A stretch of 64,000 nucleotides of DNA from Oscillospiraceae bacterium (GCA_015065605.1 SVPZ01000003.1:1-64000), one strand, 5' to 3'. Shown: positions 1 to 8,197, counted from the first letter of the stretch. Numbers and translations are program-made. Notes: a model not told the origin generated them from the sequence alone.

Positions 1-103
1 GGTTGCTCGCCCAGACGAACATGTCATTAGCATCATCGACACGAAATTGGCGTAGGATTAATCTTTCGGTAATTATTGTTTTTGTTCCTTTATGAGTTAA
101 CAT
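1..103 (-). CDS. GNAT family N-acetyltransferase, N-terminal fragment (cut by window edge)
   Basis: Only the first 34 codons are present. They read as a RimJ/RimL-type start: after a short leader comes the T-E-R-L-I-L-R strand, then an acidic D-D-A helix start and a W-A-S-N segment, as in acetyl-CoA-dependent GNAT enzymes that modify ribosomal protein N-termini or small molecules. The ATG at 103 follows a GGGGTG ribosome binding site that overlaps the end of the upstream P-loop gene (stop at 108), so the gene is the last visible member of that minus-strand operon. The substrate cannot be inferred from this fragment. The family call rests on a short stretch of sequence and is moderately secure. 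Confidence 0.6.
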   Translation of the reverse strand, partial: MLTHKGTKTIITERLILRQFRVDDANDMFVWASN

Positions 104-107
104 TACT

Positions 108-605
108 TCACCCCTTCAATATATTTGCAACATCTCTTTTATTTCTAAGCCATACCGTTTTAGAAGGATATTCTGCGAGTATCTTCCTAATTTCAGGCAT
201 ACTTTTATTTTGGAAAGTATCGGTCCATTTAAGTAGGTTATAAACCGATTTTAAGGTTTCTTTTTTGCCTTTCTCAAGACCGAGTTTTCTTTTAATGGCA
301 CGCTTTATGATTCTATATGTATAAACTCGTTTAGATATATCAAGCACATAGATTTTATCGGCATCTCGGAAACAATCACCAACCCAAGCATAATATACGC
401 CTTCGATTATCCAACTATCATTTTCAAGAATCTTGTTTAGTAATTCGGTGCGTTTTTCTATGGGCATTTTTACGCCATAACCGTCTGCGGTGTTATCCCA
501 CTGAATATCATCTAAATCGAAGTGTGTAATATTATACTTTTCACTTAGTGCCTTGGCTAAATAAGTTTTACCCGAGCCACTGCAACCAATTATATGTATT
601 TTCAT
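108..605 (-). CDS. P-loop kinase-like protein (FlaR / topology-modulation / adenylate-kinase-like)
   Basis: This 165-residue cytosolic protein has a Walker A motif GCSGSGKT at residues 7-14 and a D-L-D-D-I-x-W segment near residue 30, the usual place for a substrate-binding acidic patch in small nucleotide-kinase-like P-loop proteins. A basic, lid-like region (R/K-rich, about residues 100-115) precedes the C-terminus. Annotation pipelines often label such proteins AAA family ATPase or DNA topology modulation protein, but a true substrate is not established. It overlaps the upstream pyrophosphatase-like gene by 4 bases (ATGA), which suggests translational coupling. It is a distant paralogue of the 970-1485 product. 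The ATP-binding call is firm; the function is unknown. Confidence 0.7.
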   Translation of the reverse strand: MKIHIIGCSGSGKTYLAKALSEKYNITHFDLDDIQWDNTADGYGVKMPIEKRTELLNKILENDSWIIEGVYYAWVGDCFRDADKIYVLDISKRVYTYRIIKRAIKRKLGLEKGKKETLKSVYNLLKWTDTFQNKSMPEIRKILAEYPSKTVWLRNKRDVANILKG

Positions 606-970
606 TCAAGTACCTCTATTGTGGTCTTATAATATTGCTCCTGAAAATGCACCTGCTCGGCTACTTCGTTCTGCGTAAAAATTACGCCTTCGGGAGCCAT
701 AACCAGTTTGTCCTCAACATCATTTTCACGGTGCACAATTCCAATAATTTTGCCTGTGTATTCATTCACAGGATTATCCACACCCAGCAAATAAACATCC
801 AACTCCTCGCCGTCACCACCGATTACATTTGGGATATATCCGTAATTGATGGGATAAGTTAAACTGTAGTTTTCTTTCTTATGCACATAACCTATGGGGC
901 GGTCTATTTTAATATCTACCGTCTTTCCAAGATATGATTTTACGAGTGCTTTTCTTTCTTCAAAAGTCAT
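602..970 (-). CDS. Inorganic pyrophosphatase-like protein (family I fold)
   Basis: This 122-residue protein keeps the core of soluble family I pyrophosphatases: Y-P-I-N-Y-G-Y-I-P at residues 39-47, G-D-G-E-E-L-D-V at 52-59 (the metal-binding D-G-D-P-x-D-V motif, with D to E at one ligand) and E-D-K-L-V at 86-90. It is much shorter than the usual 165-200 residues and lacks the N-terminal strand and C-terminal helices, so it may be a minimal or specialised pyrophosphatase. It overlaps the upstream P-loop gene by 1 base and the downstream one by 4 bases. A role in hydrolysing diphosphate made by a neighbouring nucleotide-dependent enzyme is inference only. Confidence 0.7.
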   Translation of the reverse strand: MTFEERKALVKSYLGKTVDIKIDRPIGYVHKKENYSLTYPINYGYIPNVIGGDGEELDVYLLGVDNPVNEYTGKIIGIVHRENDVEDKLVMAPEGVIFTQNEVAEQVHFQEQYYKTTIEVLE

Positions 971-1485
971 TACAATTCTCCATTTTTTAAATAAAGCATA
1001 GCCTGTTTTCTGCTTTTAAATATTACTATGTTTTTATTCTTTTGTTCACCCAAAAGTTTTCGATACTTCTTTCTATGATTTCGATTAAACGAAAAGATTG
1101 CTTTATACAAACTTACTTTCTGCTTATCAAAATACTCAGGACAGTTACCGCCCATATCATCCCTTGATTTACCGTAGTTTTTAACAACTCGAACAGTTGA
1201 ACCCCACAAACAAGTGATTGTGGGTAAATCAAAATAAAAAACCGTATCAGCGTATTTCAACCTATGCGGCATAGTTCTGCTGAAATTTCCGTCAATTATC
1301 CACTCGCTTTTTTCCAACTCAACCTGCAATAGCTTATCAAACTCATCACGTGAGATATGCTCCCATTCACCACACCAAAAAATTTTATCCAAATGTACAA
1401 GGGGCAGTCCTGTCTTTTCAGCAAGTTCTTTTGCAAACGTAGTTTTACCGCTACCCGAATTTCCTATCACTAAAATTTTTTTCAT
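970..1485 (-). CDS. P-loop kinase-like protein (topology-modulation / adenylate-kinase-like)
   Basis: This 171-residue protein has a Walker A motif GNSGSGKT at residues 8-15 and an L-D-K-I-F-W segment near residue 32. It also has a W-I-I-D-G-N-F motif near residue 62 that is typical of small FlaR-like nucleotide-kinase folds, and a basic C-terminal half. It is the first gene of an overlapping minus-strand operon that continues into the pyrophosphatase-like gene, a second P-loop protein and a GNAT enzyme. The ATG at 1485 is preceded by AAAGGG. It resembles the 108-605 product in layout, so the operon holds two diverged copies of one fold. The substrate is not known. Confidence 0.7.
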   Translation of the reverse strand: MKKILVIGNSGSGKTTFAKELAEKTGLPLVHLDKIFWCGEWEHISRDEFDKLLQVELEKSEWIIDGNFSRTMPHRLKYADTVFYFDLPTITCLWGSTVRVVKNYGKSRDDMGGNCPEYFDKQKVSLYKAIFSFNRNHRKKYRKLLGEQKNKNIVIFKSRKQAMLYLKNGEL

Positions 1486-1510
1486 ATTAAAAACCCTTTA
1501 ATTGTCAGAA

Positions 1511-1532
1511 AAGCACTTCTTTCGAAGTGCTT
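1511..1532 (-). terminator. Hairpin at the end of murC
   Basis: A perfect 9-bp inverted repeat (AAGCACTTC, loop TTTC, GAAGTGCTT) overlaps the murC stop codon. Its downstream U-tract on the minus strand is poor, so it may be a weak terminator or an mRNA-stabilising hairpin. Confidence 0.45.
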
Positions 1533-2907
1533 AAATTTTAAATTTATCTCTGATTTTATAAGCTGCCTTGTAAATATCGCCGCCACCCATCGTGATTACT
1601 AAATCACCTTCCTTGGCGGTTTTTACAATATACTCTGCAATATTATCAAATCCGTCAATAACCTTTGCATTAGGAAGTTTTTCAGCGATTTGTTCAGACG
1701 CAATACCGTAAGTATTCACCTCTCGTGAACCCATAATAGGAGTAAGAACAACTTCATCTGCAAAGCTTAAAGCTTCAATAAACTCATCCTTTAAAAGAGC
1801 GGTTCGTGAAAATGTAAACGGTTGGAAAATACAAGTAACCTTTTTGTAAGGAAGAGCTTTGGCGGCAGTCAGAGTTGCTTTGATTTCCGTCGGATGATGC
1901 GCATAGTCATCTGCAAGCATAAAACCTCCGTATTCTCCAAGAAACTCAAATCGTCTTCCTGCACCTGTAAACTGCTCAAGTGCATTTTTTATGCCGTCTG
2001 CACTAATTCCCTGTTCATAGCAAACTGCAAAAGCAGCAAGACCGTTATATACGTTATGCTTACCGGGAATAGACATCGCAATATCACCAATTTTTTCGCC
2101 ATGGTGATAAACGTCAAAGGTATATCCTTTTTTACCGGAAGTGATATTAGAGGCGAAATAATCGTTATTTTCATTCATACCAAAAGTAACTACTTTTCCG
2201 TCAATACCTTCGCTTGCTTTAAGAGCCAAGGAGTCGTCACCGTTTACATATGCGATTTTTGACATCTTTAAAAATTTATGGAAGGAATGAACAAGATTAT
2301 CCATAGTTTTAAAATAATCAAGATGATCGTTATCAACGTTTAAAAGCACACTTATATCGGGTGACATTTGTAAAAACGTATCCACAAACTCACAAGCCTC
2401 ACAAACCATTGTTTCGCTTTTACCAATTCTACCGTTAGAACCTATAATCGGAAGTTTACCGCCGATAACTGCTGTAATATCTATCTTGTTTAAATAAAGA
2501 ATTTGTGTTATCATAGAAGTAACAGAGGTTTTTCCATGAGTTCCGCAAACACCGATAACATTATCATAATAACGAGTTAATGCTCCCAAAAGATGCGATC
2601 GTTCCATAGTAGGAATATTAAGTCTGTCTGCTTCAACCAGTTCGGGATTATCTTTAGAAATCGCCGCTGAATAAACAACCAGTTCGCTATCTCTTACGTT
2701 TTCGGCAAAGTGTCCCATTGTAACCTTTATACCAAGTGCTTTAACTCTGTTTAACGGATCGCTTTCATTATTATCGGATCCCGTCACAATATATCCTTTA
2801 TCATGAAGTATATGAGCAAGAGGACACATACCGCTGCCACCAATACCTATCATATGGATTTTCTTAACCTTTGATAAAATTTTATCTTCAATTCGCAATT
2901 CTTTCAT
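1531..2907 (-). CDS. murC: UDP-N-acetylmuramate--L-alanine ligase
   Basis: MurC joins L-alanine to UDP-N-acetylmuramic acid in the cytoplasm, the first peptide step of peptidoglycan synthesis. The N-terminal Rossmann domain has G-I-G-G-S-G-M at residues 21-27. The ATP-binding motif G-T-H-G-K-T-S is at 122-128, and the central and C-terminal Mur ligase domains follow, with the usual total length (458 residues). The open frame extends upstream to a TTG at 2919, but the ATG at 2907 sits 5 bases behind GGTGA and gives a normal N-terminus, so I place the start there. It is divergent from cca with only 86 bases between them. Confidence 0.95.
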   Translation of the reverse strand: MKELRIEDKILSKVKKIHMIGIGGSGMCPLAHILHDKGYIVTGSDNNESDPLNRVKALGIKVTMGHFAENVRDSELVVYSAAISKDNPELVEADRLNIPTMERSHLLGALTRYYDNVIGVCGTHGKTSVTSMITQILYLNKIDITAVIGGKLPIIGSNGRIGKSETMVCEACEFVDTFLQMSPDISVLLNVDNDHLDYFKTMDNLVHSFHKFLKMSKIAYVNGDDSLALKASEGIDGKVVTFGMNENNDYFASNITSGKKGYTFDVYHHGEKIGDIAMSIPGKHNVYNGLAAFAVCYEQGISADGIKNALEQFTGAGRRFEFLGEYGGFMLADDYAHHPTEIKATLTAAKALPYKKVTCIFQPFTFSRTALLKDEFIEALSFADEVVLTPIMGSREVNTYGIASEQIAEKLPNAKVIDGFDNIAEYIVKTAKEGDLVITMGGGDIYKAAYKIRDKFKI

Positions 2908-2993
2908 TTCAGTCACCAATTATAATTTATTTCTTATATTATATTGCTTTTTGCAAAAAAAATAAACACTTTTTTTCAATTTCGAGGTGAAAT

Positions 2994-4133
2994 ATGCTTT
3001 TTTCTTTAAAAAATAGTGTAAAAACCGTTATAGAAACAATAGAAAACGCAGGCGGCGAGGCTTTTATCGTCGGCGGATGTGTTAGAGATATTCTTCTTTC
3101 GCGTACTCCTGAAGATTTTGACGTAACCACTTCCCTGCTACCTGAGGAAATTATTACACTTTTTCCAAAAACTGTTGCGACCGGATTAAAGCACGGCACT
3201 GTTACTGTAATTATAGACAAAGAAAACATTGAAGTAACTACCTATCGTACTGACGGAAACTATACAGACAGCCGTCATCCCGAAAACGTCAATTTCGTAA
3301 AAAATATCAGCGAAGATCTTGCAAGACGAGATTTTACCATAAATGCTATGGCATATAACGAAAATAAAGGTATTATTGACCTATACAAAGGACAGGACGA
3401 TTTAAATAATAGAATACTCCGCACTGTTGGAGATCCAAAAAAACGTTTTAAAGAAGATGCATTAAGAATACTAAGACTGTTTCGCTTTTCAGCTCAATTA
3501 GGCTTTAATATTGAAGAAAACACCTTAAAAACTGCTTTAATTATGGCGCCGTTACTAAAAAATATTAGTCGAGAAAGAATTGCAGTTGAACTTTTCAAGA
3601 CAATTTGTTCGGACAATCCTACCAGAATAAACCCACTATTAGAAACAGGAGCACTTGAGTTCTGCGGACTCGGCAAAGGCTTATTAAACGAAAACATTTG
3701 CAGTTTGCCCAAGGACAGAAACGTAAGGTTTTATAAACTTGCAAGTGATTTAAAATCCAATGCTGCCCAAATATCCGAACAGCTTAAAACCGATAAAAAA
3801 CTATCCACATTGTGCAAAGAAATCGACGCCATAATCAACAACTCTCCAACGACAAGACTACAATGTAAATTGTTATTAAAAGATTTTTCGGCTGAAGCAG
3901 TAAAAGACTGCCTGATTCTTAACGGCAATGATGAAACGTTATTAAATGATACACTTAATTCCGACGAACCTTTTTTAATAAGTCATCTTAATATTAATGG
4001 TGAAGACCTATTAAAATTAGGAATAAGCGGAAAAGCTATAGGCGAATCGCTTAATAAAATTCTAACTTACGTCATAAAAAACCCTGATAAAAATAACAAA
4101 GAAAGTCTTATTAAATTTATAAGTAACATTTAA
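2994..4133 (+). CDS. cca: CCA tRNA nucleotidyltransferase (class II)
   Basis: This 379-residue class II nucleotidyltransferase builds or repairs the 3' CCA end of tRNAs. The head domain shows G-G-C-V-R-D at residues 27-32 and the metal-binding D-F-D at 41-43. The R-R-D-F-T-I-N-A-M motif lies near residue 110 and the A-L-R-I-L-R neck helix follows. The C-terminal body is less conserved. CCA- and A-adding relatives of this class are hard to tell apart by sequence. As no tRNA polymerase partner is visible nearby, full CCA addition is the default call. The start ATG follows GAGGTG. It is followed by a strong hairpin before dpaA. Confidence 0.88.
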   Translation: MLFSLKNSVKTVIETIENAGGEAFIVGGCVRDILLSRTPEDFDVTTSLLPEEIITLFPKTVATGLKHGTVTVIIDKENIEVTTYRTDGNYTDSRHPENVNFVKNISEDLARRDFTINAMAYNENKGIIDLYKGQDDLNNRILRTVGDPKKRFKEDALRILRLFRFSAQLGFNIEENTLKTALIMAPLLKNISRERIAVELFKTICSDNPTRINPLLETGALEFCGLGKGLLNENICSLPKDRNVRFYKLASDLKSNAAQISEQLKTDKKLSTLCKEIDAIINNSPTTRLQCKLLLKDFSAEAVKDCLILNGNDETLLNDTLNSDEPFLISHLNINGEDLLKLGISGKAIGESLNKILTYVIKNPDKNNKESLIKFISNI

Positions 4134-4140
4134 CACTCAA

Positions 4141-4178
4141 TACCATAGAATGTAATAGCAAACATTCTATGGTATTTT
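4141..4178 (+). terminator. Rho-independent terminator after cca
   Basis: A 13-bp perfect stem (4141-4153 paired with 4162-4174) with an 8-base loop is followed by a short T-rich run. It sits between cca and dpaA, and its last bases run up to the dpaA ribosome binding site, so dpaAB is probably expressed separately or by readthrough. Confidence 0.65.
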
Positions 4179-4190
4179 TAGGTGGTAGTT

Positions 4191-4985
4191 ATGTTAAAAA
4201 TTCTCTTTTTGGGCGATGATGCAAGAAGTAAAAAGACTGCAGAACTTTTAGAATTAAAAAGTTCTCTCAAATCAACAATTTTAAAAAATAACAATCAAAT
4301 GAATATAAAATATGACGTATATATTTTACCTATTCCAATGACAGTTGACGGAGAATATCTCAATAATCAAAGTATAAATATAAATTTATCAAAAATTTTC
4401 GAAAATATCCCGTATGACGCATTGATTATAAGTGGAGGAAAATCAATAAGGAATAGCATAGACGTAGCCAAAAGAGACGATTTTTCCTACAAAAATGCTA
4501 TTCCTACTGCCGAAGGTGCAATAGCTTTAGCAATAAACAATACAGACATAACTCTTTTTGATAGCAAAATATTAATAACCGGATTTGGAAAAGTTGCTAA
4601 AATCCTTGTACAAAAATTAAGAGGATTATGTAACGATATTACAGTCGCTTTAAGAAACAAGTCCGATAGAGAATTAATAGAAACATTAGGAATAAAAACT
4701 ATACCGATAGAAAGCATTGCTGATTACGTTACAGATTATAATATTATATTTAACACCGTACCGGATGAGATTTTTAATAAAGAAATTTTATCAACGGCAA
4801 ACAGCAAAAATTTATTTATAGAACTGGCTTCAAACCAACTAGGTTTTGATACGCAAGCAATAACAAAATTCAAGGTAAACTATATAAACGCACCGGGCTT
4901 ACCAAACAAAGTAGCACCCAAAACCGCTGCGTACATCTTTGCTGACACAATAACAAATATTTTAGAAGAAAAAAATCTACTATAA
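4191..4985 (+). CDS. dpaA: Dipicolinate synthase subunit A
   Basis: With DpaB, DpaA makes dipicolinic acid, the spore-core metabolite, from the DapA product of the lysine pathway in the mother cell. The P-T-A-E-G-A-I motif (residues 105-111) precedes a Rossmann G-F-G-K-V motif (131-135). A P-G-L-P-N-K-V-A-P-K-T-A segment lies near the C-terminus. All three are diagnostic for the SpoVFA family. The frame opens at a GTG at 4182, but the ATG at 4191 lies 5 bases after AGGTGG and is the better start (264 residues). Ten bases separate it from dpaB. It shows that the organism is, or was, a spore former. Confidence 0.92.
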   Translation: MLKILFLGDDARSKKTAELLELKSSLKSTILKNNNQMNIKYDVYILPIPMTVDGEYLNNQSININLSKIFENIPYDALIISGGKSIRNSIDVAKRDDFSYKNAIPTAEGAIALAINNTDITLFDSKILITGFGKVAKILVQKLRGLCNDITVALRNKSDRELIETLGIKTIPIESIADYVTDYNIIFNTVPDEIFNKEILSTANSKNLFIELASNQLGFDTQAITKFKVNYINAPGLPNKVAPKTAAYIFADTITNILEEKNLL

Positions 4986-4995
4986 GGGGATAATT

Positions 4996-5571
4996 ATGAA
5001 AGACATCACGGCAGGATATGCGATGTGCGGTTCTTTTTGTACAATAGCAGATTCATTAGATGCATTAAGAGTTTTAGCATCAACAGGTATGAATATAATC
5101 CCTATTATGTCACCTGTTGTTTATAATACCGATACACGCTTTACAGAGCACACATCTTTACAAAAAAGAGTCAAAGAGATAACCGGCAACGACATAATCC
5201 ATACAATAGAAGGAGCAGAGCCTATAGGTCCGCGAAAATTACTTGATATTTTAATAGTAGCACCATGCACAGGAAACACTATAGGAAAACTTGCTAACGG
5301 AATTACAGACACAAGTGTTACTATGGCAGTCAAAGCTCATTTAAGAAACAACAAACCGGTAGTATTAGCGATTGCAACAAACGACGCTCTGTCCTGTTCG
5401 GCTAAAAACATCGGTATTTTAATGAATACAAAAAACATTTATTTCGTGCCTTTTTCACAAGATAATGCATTTTCCAAGCCAACGTCAATGATAGCCGACT
5501 TCAGCAAAATACCCGAAACAATTAAACATGCGTTAAACGGCGAACAAATACAGCCTATAATAAAAATATGA
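4996..5571 (+). CDS. dpaB: Dipicolinate synthase subunit B
   Basis: This 191-residue flavoprotein-fold partner of DpaA is needed for dipicolinate synthesis during sporulation. It has the SpoVFB N-terminus with a G-Y-A-M-C-G-S-F-C motif and the central A-P-C-T-G-N-T segment typical of the HFCD/UbiX-like fold, and the length is normal for the family. It sits 10 bases behind dpaA, after a GGGG ribosome binding site. In Bacillus this pair precedes asd, dapG and dapA. Here it follows cca and is about 19 kb from the asd gene in this window, so the lysine-pathway linkage is broken. Confidence 0.92.
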   Translation: MKDITAGYAMCGSFCTIADSLDALRVLASTGMNIIPIMSPVVYNTDTRFTEHTSLQKRVKEITGNDIIHTIEGAEPIGPRKLLDILIVAPCTGNTIGKLANGITDTSVTMAVKAHLRNNKPVVLAIATNDALSCSAKNIGILMNTKNIYFVPFSQDNAFSKPTSMIADFSKIPETIKHALNGEQIQPIIKI

Positions 5572-5587
5572 CAAAATTCACTAATTA

Positions 5588-5616
5588 TTGACTTTTTTCG
5601 ACAAATACTATAAAAT
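5588..5616 (+). promoter_or_regulatory. Sigma-A-like promoter pointing into a hairpin
   Basis: TTGACT, a 17-bp spacer and TAAAAT on the plus strand. The expected start near 5623 is only a few bases before the hairpin at 5627-5661, so any transcript would be very short unless it reads through towards the XRE gene. Confidence 0.4.
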
Positions 5617-5626
5617 ATATGTAAAT

Positions 5627-5661
5627 AAAAAAGAAAAGCCACAGAGTGACTTTTCTTTTTT
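5627..5661. terminator. Bidirectional terminator between dpaB and tRNA-Thr
   Basis: A 12-bp A/G-rich stem (5627-5638 with 5650-5661), extended inside by a 3-bp CAC/GTG stem, is flanked by A and T runs. It can end both the plus-strand dpaAB transcript and the minus-strand tRNA-Thr transcript. Confidence 0.7.
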
Positions 5662-5736
5662 GGTGCTGAAGATGGGATTCGAACCCACGACCTATTGATT
5701 ACGAATCAATTGCGCTACCAGCTACGCCACTTCAGC
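5661..5736 (-). tRNA. tRNA-Thr (anticodon CGT)
   Basis: A 76-base cloverleaf with encoded CCA. The acceptor arms GCTGAAG and CTTCAGC pair over 7 bp with discriminator A. The anticodon stem ATTGA/TCAAT encloses loop TTCGTAA, giving anticodon CGT for ACG codons. The T arm carries the GTTCGAATC loop. It stands alone between dpaB and the XRE gene, with its own promoter (5751-5779) and terminator. Confidence 0.95.
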
Positions 5737-5750
5737 AAAGTTACTTAGAG

Positions 5751-5779
5751 ATTATACCAAGTTTTTTAAAAATAGTCAA
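5751..5779 (-). promoter_or_regulatory. Sigma-A promoter of tRNA-Thr
   Basis: On the minus strand: TTGACT, 17-bp spacer, TATAAT. The -10 box ends 14 bases before the mature tRNA 5' end, a normal distance for a tRNA gene. Confidence 0.8.
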
Positions 5780-5799
5780 GTGTTGATTGGAGAATTATT

Positions 5800-6216
5800 A
5801 TGGCATTAGATGAAAAAAGCAGTAAAAATATAATCAGAGCAAAATTATCATTTTACAGAAAACGTTTAGATCTTACGCAAGATGAAGTTGCAAAAAGGCT
5901 CAACATTTCTCGAAGCACATATGCTTATTATGAAGGGAAAGCACCAAGCGTTCCTGCTGAGGTTTTAAATCAGCTTGCCGATATTTTCAACATTCAACCA
6001 GAAGATTTTCTTCCTGATAATGAACCGTCGGGCACCATTAAATTGCAATCCCCACGCTTTGAATACCGCGATACAAGTGATAATGTTGATGAAACTATGT
6101 TACTAATGATGTTTAGGAAATTGAGTGACGAAGATAAAGCGGCATATCTTAAAAAATTATCGGATAGATATATTGAACTTGTGAAATCCGGTAAAATTTC
6201 AGAAGATATAATATAA
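5800..6216 (+). CDS. XRE-family helix-turn-helix regulator
   Basis: This 138-residue cytosolic DNA-binding protein has an N-terminal Cro/C1 HTH domain (about residues 8-62). The pattern is L-T-Q-D-E-V-A-K-R-L at the first helix of the motif, then S-R-S-T-Y-A-Y-Y-E-G, a recognition helix in which the second Y-x-x-E is typical of the family. The C-terminal part (residues 80-138) is acidic then basic, and probably dimerises. It is monocistronic: a terminator follows at 6243, and the tRNA-Thr upstream runs the other way. The target is unknown. It could control itself or the nearby operon, but nothing in the sequence proves this. Confidence 0.8.
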   Translation: MALDEKSSKNIIRAKLSFYRKRLDLTQDEVAKRLNISRSTYAYYEGKAPSVPAEVLNQLADIFNIQPEDFLPDNEPSGTIKLQSPRFEYRDTSDNVDETMLLMMFRKLSDEDKAAYLKKLSDRYIELVKSGKISEDII

Positions 6217-6242
6217 TAATTGTTAAATTAAATTCTCATACA

Positions 6243-6274
6243 AAAAGAGGCTGAACTCAAGTTCAGCCTCTTTT
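6243..6274. terminator. Bidirectional terminator between the XRE gene and the transporter operon
   Basis: A perfect 14-bp stem (AAAAGAGGCTGAAC with its complement) around a TCAA loop lies between convergent genes. The A and T ends provide a U-tract in both directions. Confidence 0.9.
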
Positions 6275-6277
6275 AAA

Positions 6278-7264
6278 TTAACCGGTAATACCAACTCTAT
6301 CTATACTCTTTACAAACTTACGCTGTAAAATAACGTACATTAAAAGCATCGGTAAAACGAAAAGAATACAACTTGCACACTGAGTAGCAAGAGCTTTGTC
6401 GCCACCCCAAACGTTAAACAACGTTGTCATAATATCTACAATATTAGAAAGTCGAACTGCGAGCGGCATTGACTCTGGAGCATTCATATACATGATAGCC
6501 AAGTAATAATCGTTCCAGTGCCAAATTATCGAGAAAATAGATACAGTTGTAATAACTACTCCTGAAGATGGAAGTGCAATCTTTGTATAAGTTTTGAAAA
6601 GACCTGCACCGTCAATCCAAGCAGCTTCTTCAAGTTCGCGAGGAAGACCTTTGTAGAACTGTATGTAAATATAGATAATAATACCTGAACGAAGACCAAC
6701 AGCAAACAACGACGGCAAATAGAATACAAAACCTGTGTTTAATATATTAATTCTAATACCAGCGTTGGTAAGCTTATTGATACCTGAAATTATTCCAAGG
6801 AAATCAAGGTTTGCAAAGTTCATCATCTTAGGAATGATAATCATCTGATCAGGAACAAGAATAGTCAGAATAAGCATAAACATAAGTATTTTTTTGCCTC
6901 TGAACTTAAATCTTGCAAGACCGTAAGCAACCAATGAACAAGAAATTATTTCAAGTAATGCAGCTATCATTTCAAAAAGTATGGTATTCTTAAGAGAGTT
7001 AAAGAAATCAAGAGTTTGGAGCGCCCAATCATACCACAAAAGTGTGAAATGCCTAGGAAGCCAGAAAACGTTAGGATCCATATAATCTACGATATCCTTG
7101 AACGAATTTGAAATCATAAAAATCAAAGGATAAAGAACTACGTAGCTAACAGAGATAAGCAATGCATATCTGAAAAGAGATATGATAATAGAAGTAGACG
7201 TCTTCTTAATCTTATAAGGAGAAATCTTGGAGCCTAAAGAGGAATTTTTAATTTTTTCAAACAT
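6278..7264 (-). CDS. Carbohydrate ABC transporter permease (MalG/LplC type)
   Basis: This inner-membrane subunit of 328 residues has about six membrane spans and the cytoplasmic EAA loop E-E-A-A-W-I-D-G-A-G at residues 212-221, which docks the ATPase. It belongs to the MalG-like family of sugar importers. It is the last gene of the eight-gene operon, 12 bases after its MalF-like partner and just ahead of a strong terminator. A hydrophilic N-terminal leader of about 25 residues precedes the first span. No ATP-binding subunit is present in the operon, so a shared MsmX/MalK-like ATPase elsewhere is the likely energy source (inference from family habit). Confidence 0.88.
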   Translation of the reverse strand: MFEKIKNSSLGSKISPYKIKKTSTSIIISLFRYALLISVSYVVLYPLIFMISNSFKDIVDYMDPNVFWLPRHFTLLWYDWALQTLDFFNSLKNTILFEMIAALLEIISCSLVAYGLARFKFRGKKILMFMLILTILVPDQMIIIPKMMNFANLDFLGIISGINKLTNAGIRINILNTGFVFYLPSLFAVGLRSGIIIYIYIQFYKGLPRELEEAAWIDGAGLFKTYTKIALPSSGVVITTVSIFSIIWHWNDYYLAIMYMNAPESMPLAVRLSNIVDIMTTLFNVWGGDKALATQCASCILFVLPMLLMYVILQRKFVKSIDRVGITG

Positions 7265-7276
7265 AACTTAACCTCC

Positions 7277-8197
7277 TTATTCCCACTTCTTAGCACAGAA
7301 ATGATTGAATGCGAATAAAATCGCACCGAGAATAGCACCGATAATGCAGAAGTAAACCCACAGCATAGCCGAGCTTTCGCCAAACATCTGAGAACTGATA
7401 AGGTTATACGCCTGAGACATAACTTTATCGGTCTGCGAAGTCATTAATTCAACCATTGTAAATACTGTAACTAGCGTAATAACTCTGGAAAGAGACGGGA
7501 ATGTGATAAACCAGAACTCTTCCCAACCGGTAGCGCCCTCAACCTTAGAAACCTCATAATAGAGGTCAGGAATTGACTGCATACCGGCAATAAAGAGAAT
7601 AATCTGAACACCGCATTTCCATACAAGGTTCATAATTGCGTTAATTGCCGACTCAAAATACTTACCGATTTTTTCGGGAAGTCCGGTCCATTCAACCAAT
7701 TCTCTTACGTTAATCATGTTAGCGGTAACAGCTTCATCGTTACCACTGGCACCAACAGATTTTTCACCGATAATTGTACCGAGAATAACACCGCTGGCAA
7801 TTATAACAGGAAGGAAGTAAATAGCTCTAAAGAAAACTCTGCCTCTAAACTTCTGATTAAGCATAAGAGCGAGAATCAAACTAAGCACTAAAATAATAGG
7901 AAATGAGTAAGCAAACTGAATTACACCCATTGTCAGATTGTTTGTGTAATTAGCATCTTTTGTAAAAATATAGCTAATGTTTTCAAAACCAACCCATGTA
8001 GTCTGGAGGTCACCTGCGACAAGTCTTACTTTACAGAAGGTAAAGAAAATGGACTGAAAAATAGGGATTATAAAGAATAATACCAAGCCAACAACCCAAA
8101 TAGAAACACAGGTCCAACCGTAACGTTCTTTAAGAGCCTCAATACCTCTGGCATGAATACTCTTTTTTGGCTTTTTAACAGCTTTAGTGTTTGCCAT
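7277..8197 (-). CDS. Sugar ABC transporter permease (MalF/UgpA type)
   Basis: A 306-residue membrane protein with spans at about residues 30-55, 93-115 and 125-145 and three more in the C-terminal half. The EAA-like loop E-V-S-K-V-E-G-A-T-G at residues 215-224 carries V-E-G-A in place of I-D-G-A, a tolerated variant. A longer extracytoplasmic loop (about residues 145-185) follows the third span. It overlaps the stop of the DUF5696 gene by one base (TAATG), which implies coupling. It pairs with the MalG-type permease downstream. Of the two permease pairs in the operon, this is the one next to the DUF5696 lipoprotein. Confidence 0.87.
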   Translation of the reverse strand: MANTKAVKKPKKSIHARGIEALKERYGWTCVSIWVVGLVLFFIIPIFQSIFFTFCKVRLVAGDLQTTWVGFENISYIFTKDANYTNNLTMGVIQFAYSFPIILVLSLILALMLNQKFRGRVFFRAIYFLPVIIASGVILGTIIGEKSVGASGNDEAVTANMINVRELVEWTGLPEKIGKYFESAINAIMNLVWKCGVQIILFIAGMQSIPDLYYEVSKVEGATGWEEFWFITFPSLSRVITLVTVFTMVELMTSQTDKVMSQAYNLISSQMFGESSAMLWVYFCIIGAILGAILFAFNHFCAKKWE

